DNA of 35,423 nt from Actinomycetes bacterium (GTDB taxonomy: Bacteria > Actinomycetota > Actinomycetes > Mycobacteriales > Mycobacteriaceae): the NCBI GenBank assembly GCA_022601275.1, contig JAHZIT010000111.1, forward strand, positions 1 to 35,423. Direction: 5' to 3'. This document shows, piece after piece, positions 33,940 through 35,423 of the stretch. Position 1 is the stretch's first letter. Every line of letters begins with the position of its first letter. The notes beneath the pieces were generated by a model that was not told the DNA's origin, did not search any database, and saw nothing but the letters and a program-made list of their open reading frames with translations. Made by a program: the position numbers and the translations under genes.

Positions 33940-35421
33940 GTGCACATAGGCGGAGGATCGACTCTCCGGGCAGCTGGCCGCCGAGCGGGCCGAGTCGCCC
34001 GTATGCCGGTTTTTGGTGTGGCCGCGGTTCTGACACCCCTCGTATTGGCCGGTGCCGTTGGAGCGGCCGCCCCGTCCACCCACGCGCCCACCCGCGATTC
34101 CGCGGTCATGCCGCTGGCAGCCGTTGAGCCCTCGCCTGGTGATGGTTCGGGTGCGTCGGTCGTGGCCATCACCAAGGCGCCCACGCCGCTTCGCACGGTC
34201 GGCGGCAGCGCGTCATCACCGCCCCCGGCGGCGGTGGTGAATTCTCCCGGGACACTGCGTATCCCGTCGATGGCATTGGCGGCCTACCGAAATGCCGAAG
34301 CCATGATGGCCACGGCCTTCCCCGGCTGCGGGGTCAGCTGGAACCTGCTGGCCGGGATCGGCCGCATCGAGTCGATGCACGCCTACGGCGGCGCGACGGA
34401 TGAACGAGGGACCGCCGTGCGGCCGATCTACGGCCCCGCCCTGGACGGCACACTGCCCGGCAACGAGATCATCGTGCAGAGCCGCAGCGCCGGCCGGGTT
34501 ACCTATGCCAGGGCATTGGGTCCGATGCAGTTCCTGCCCGGCACCTGGTCGCGCTACGCGTCGGACGGCGACAATGACGGCAAGGCCGACGTCCAGAACG
34601 TTTTCGACGCGTCACTGGCTGCGGCCCGCTACCTGTGCAGTGGCGGAATGAACTTGCGCAATCAGGCAGACGTGATGGCCGCCATTCTGCGCTACAACAA
34701 CTCGATGGCCTACGCACGCAATGTGCTGAGCTGGGCCGCCTCCTATGCGACAGGGGTCGTGCCAGTCGACCTGCCGCCCATCAACGGTTCGGTTCCGGCG
34801 CTCGGCAGCACCGGCGGCAGCGGCAATGGCAGCAGCAGCGTCAACAGTCACCTTGACCGCACCCAGGGCATCGGACCCGGGTTGCCACTGAACGCCACCG
34901 GCCTGCCCCCCAACGATCCGCTGTCGCTGATACCGCTCATGGAGCGCACCGACGCGGCCAGGCAGATCTCGACCAACGTTCCGGGTTTCGTGCCCGGCCA
35001 GTCGTTGGGTCCACTCCCCGGACCCGCGCAGGCGTTGCGAGCGCCCGCACAGCCTGCGCCCCAGCCGCCGCCGGAATGGCTGCCTCCCTGGATGCAACCG
35101 GCTGCACAGCCTCAGTGCGCGGTGTTCTGTATTGAAAGCGCCGTCCCGCCTGCGGCGCCACTGGGACCGCCCGGGTTCCCGCCGCCTGCAGCCCCACTAG
35201 GACCGCCCGGGTTCCCGCCACCTGCAGCCCCACCCGGACCGCCCGGGTTCCCACCACCGGGACCGCCCGGGTTCCCGCCACCTGCGGCGCCACTGGCCCA
35301 GCCACTCCTCCCGCCCGGGCCGCCCATGGCGCCACCGCCACCGCCGCCGCCGCCGTCGGGAGCACCGCTGCCCGGCCCGCTGCCGCCCGCGCTAGGTCCC
35401 GCGCCGGGGCCGGCAGCCTGA
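33940..35421 (+). CDS. secreted lytic-transglycosylase-like protein with proline-rich tail (Rv1230c-like)
   Basis: This 493-residue exported protein has a basic start and one hydrophobic helix (VFGVAAVLTPLVLAGAVGA, about 24-42), a signal sequence or anchor. The SLT-like domain (about 105-290) shows LLAGIGRIESMHA with the expected catalytic Glu, ALGPMQFLPGTW, and DGKADVQNVFDASLAAARYLC, typical of MltB-type (SLT_2) transglycosylases that cut peptidoglycan glycan strands. A disordered Gly/Ser/Pro region and a proline-rich repeat tail follow. GTG 33940 is chosen for its AGGA ribosome site; earlier in-frame ATG 33895 would overlap the promoter. The stop at 35419-35421 lies two bases from the window end. 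Confidence 0.88.
   Translation: MHIGGGSTLRAAGRRAGRVARMPVFGVAAVLTPLVLAGAVGAAAPSTHAPTRDSAVMPLAAVEPSPGDGSGASVVAITKAPTPLRTVGGSASSPPPAAVVNSPGTLRIPSMALAAYRNAEAMMATAFPGCGVSWNLLAGIGRIESMHAYGGATDERGTAVRPIYGPALDGTLPGNEIIVQSRSAGRVTYARALGPMQFLPGTWSRYASDGDNDGKADVQNVFDASLAAARYLCSGGMNLRNQADVMAAILRYNNSMAYARNVLSWAASYATGVVPVDLPPINGSVPALGSTGGSGNGSSSVNSHLDRTQGIGPGLPLNATGLPPNDPLSLIPLMERTDAARQISTNVPGFVPGQSLGPLPGPAQALRAPAQPAPQPPPEWLPPWMQPAAQPQCAVFCIESAVPPAAPLGPPGFPPPAAPLGPPGFPPPAAPPGPPGFPPPGPPGFPPPAAPLAQPLLPPGPPMAPPPPPPPPSGAPLPGPLPPALGPAPGPAA
35164..35295 (+). repeat. 36-bp tandem repeat coding the proline-rich tail
   Basis: Units beginning GGACCGCCCGGGTTCCC start at 35164, 35200, 35236 and 35260; the third is shortened to 24 bases. 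They encode GPPGFPPPAAPL repeats. All unit lengths are multiples of three, so the frame is kept. Confidence 0.93.
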
Positions 35422-35423
35422 GC

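Overview
The window is GC-rich chromosomal DNA from a mycobacterium, most likely a fast-growing Mycolicibacterium-type species. Three things support this: the protein families (alpha-ketoglutarate decarboxylase Kgd, CYP130, LprE, LpqZ, Tap, UdgB, F420-type Ddn-family reductase), the frequent GTG/TTG starts, and many TANNNT -10 boxes placed 6-9 bases before a start codon. From memory of M. tuberculosis H37Rv, the gene order matches Rv1264 back to Rv1230c, read in the opposite direction. No tRNA, rRNA, CRISPR array, insertion sequence or phage module was seen, and no stretch longer than about 300 bases lacks a gene.

Left part (1-9.9 kb): the first codons of a 13E12-type (DUF222/HNH) gene behind an SOS box; a pH-sensor-type adenylyl cyclase divergent from a family-6 DNA-deoxyinosine glycosylase; an amidase; a HIT protein with a deazaflavin-dependent reductase; the Fe-S uracil-DNA glycosylase UdgB; then a same-strand run of Tap efflux pump, FAD-linked oxidase, CYP130 and a TetR regulator. 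Middle (9.9-20.1 kb): DEAD-box helicase DeaD followed by an acyltransferase, lipoprotein LprE, a large RecB-like nuclease/exonuclease/superfamily-1 helicase fusion, and two consecutive MFS drug exporters.

Right part (20.1-35.4 kb): an EcsC-like protein, Kgd, a secreted DUF732 protein, an SDR, LpqZ overlapping a malic enzyme, CorA, a SUFU-like/GSP17M pair, two related proline-rich DUF4190 proteins, a soluble MgtE-N/CBS protein overlapping a DUF1003 protein, and a secreted lytic-transglycosylase-like protein with a repetitive proline-rich tail. Central carbon metabolism (Kgd, malic enzyme) and a possible magnesium theme (CorA, MgtE-like) dominate here. Compared with H37Rv from memory, the trehalose importer lpqY-sugABC, mdh, relBE, vapBC33 and a PE_PGRS gene are missing from their expected positions.

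The most distinctive features are short in-frame tandem repeats that have modified conserved genes (CYP130, the start of a DHA2 exporter, the tail of the transglycosylase), the missing lpqY-sugABC block, an intergenic palindromic element after kgd, and a set of predicted leaderless promoters that settle several start codons. I found no clear undescribed multi-gene system; the region reads as conserved core chromosome with local variation.
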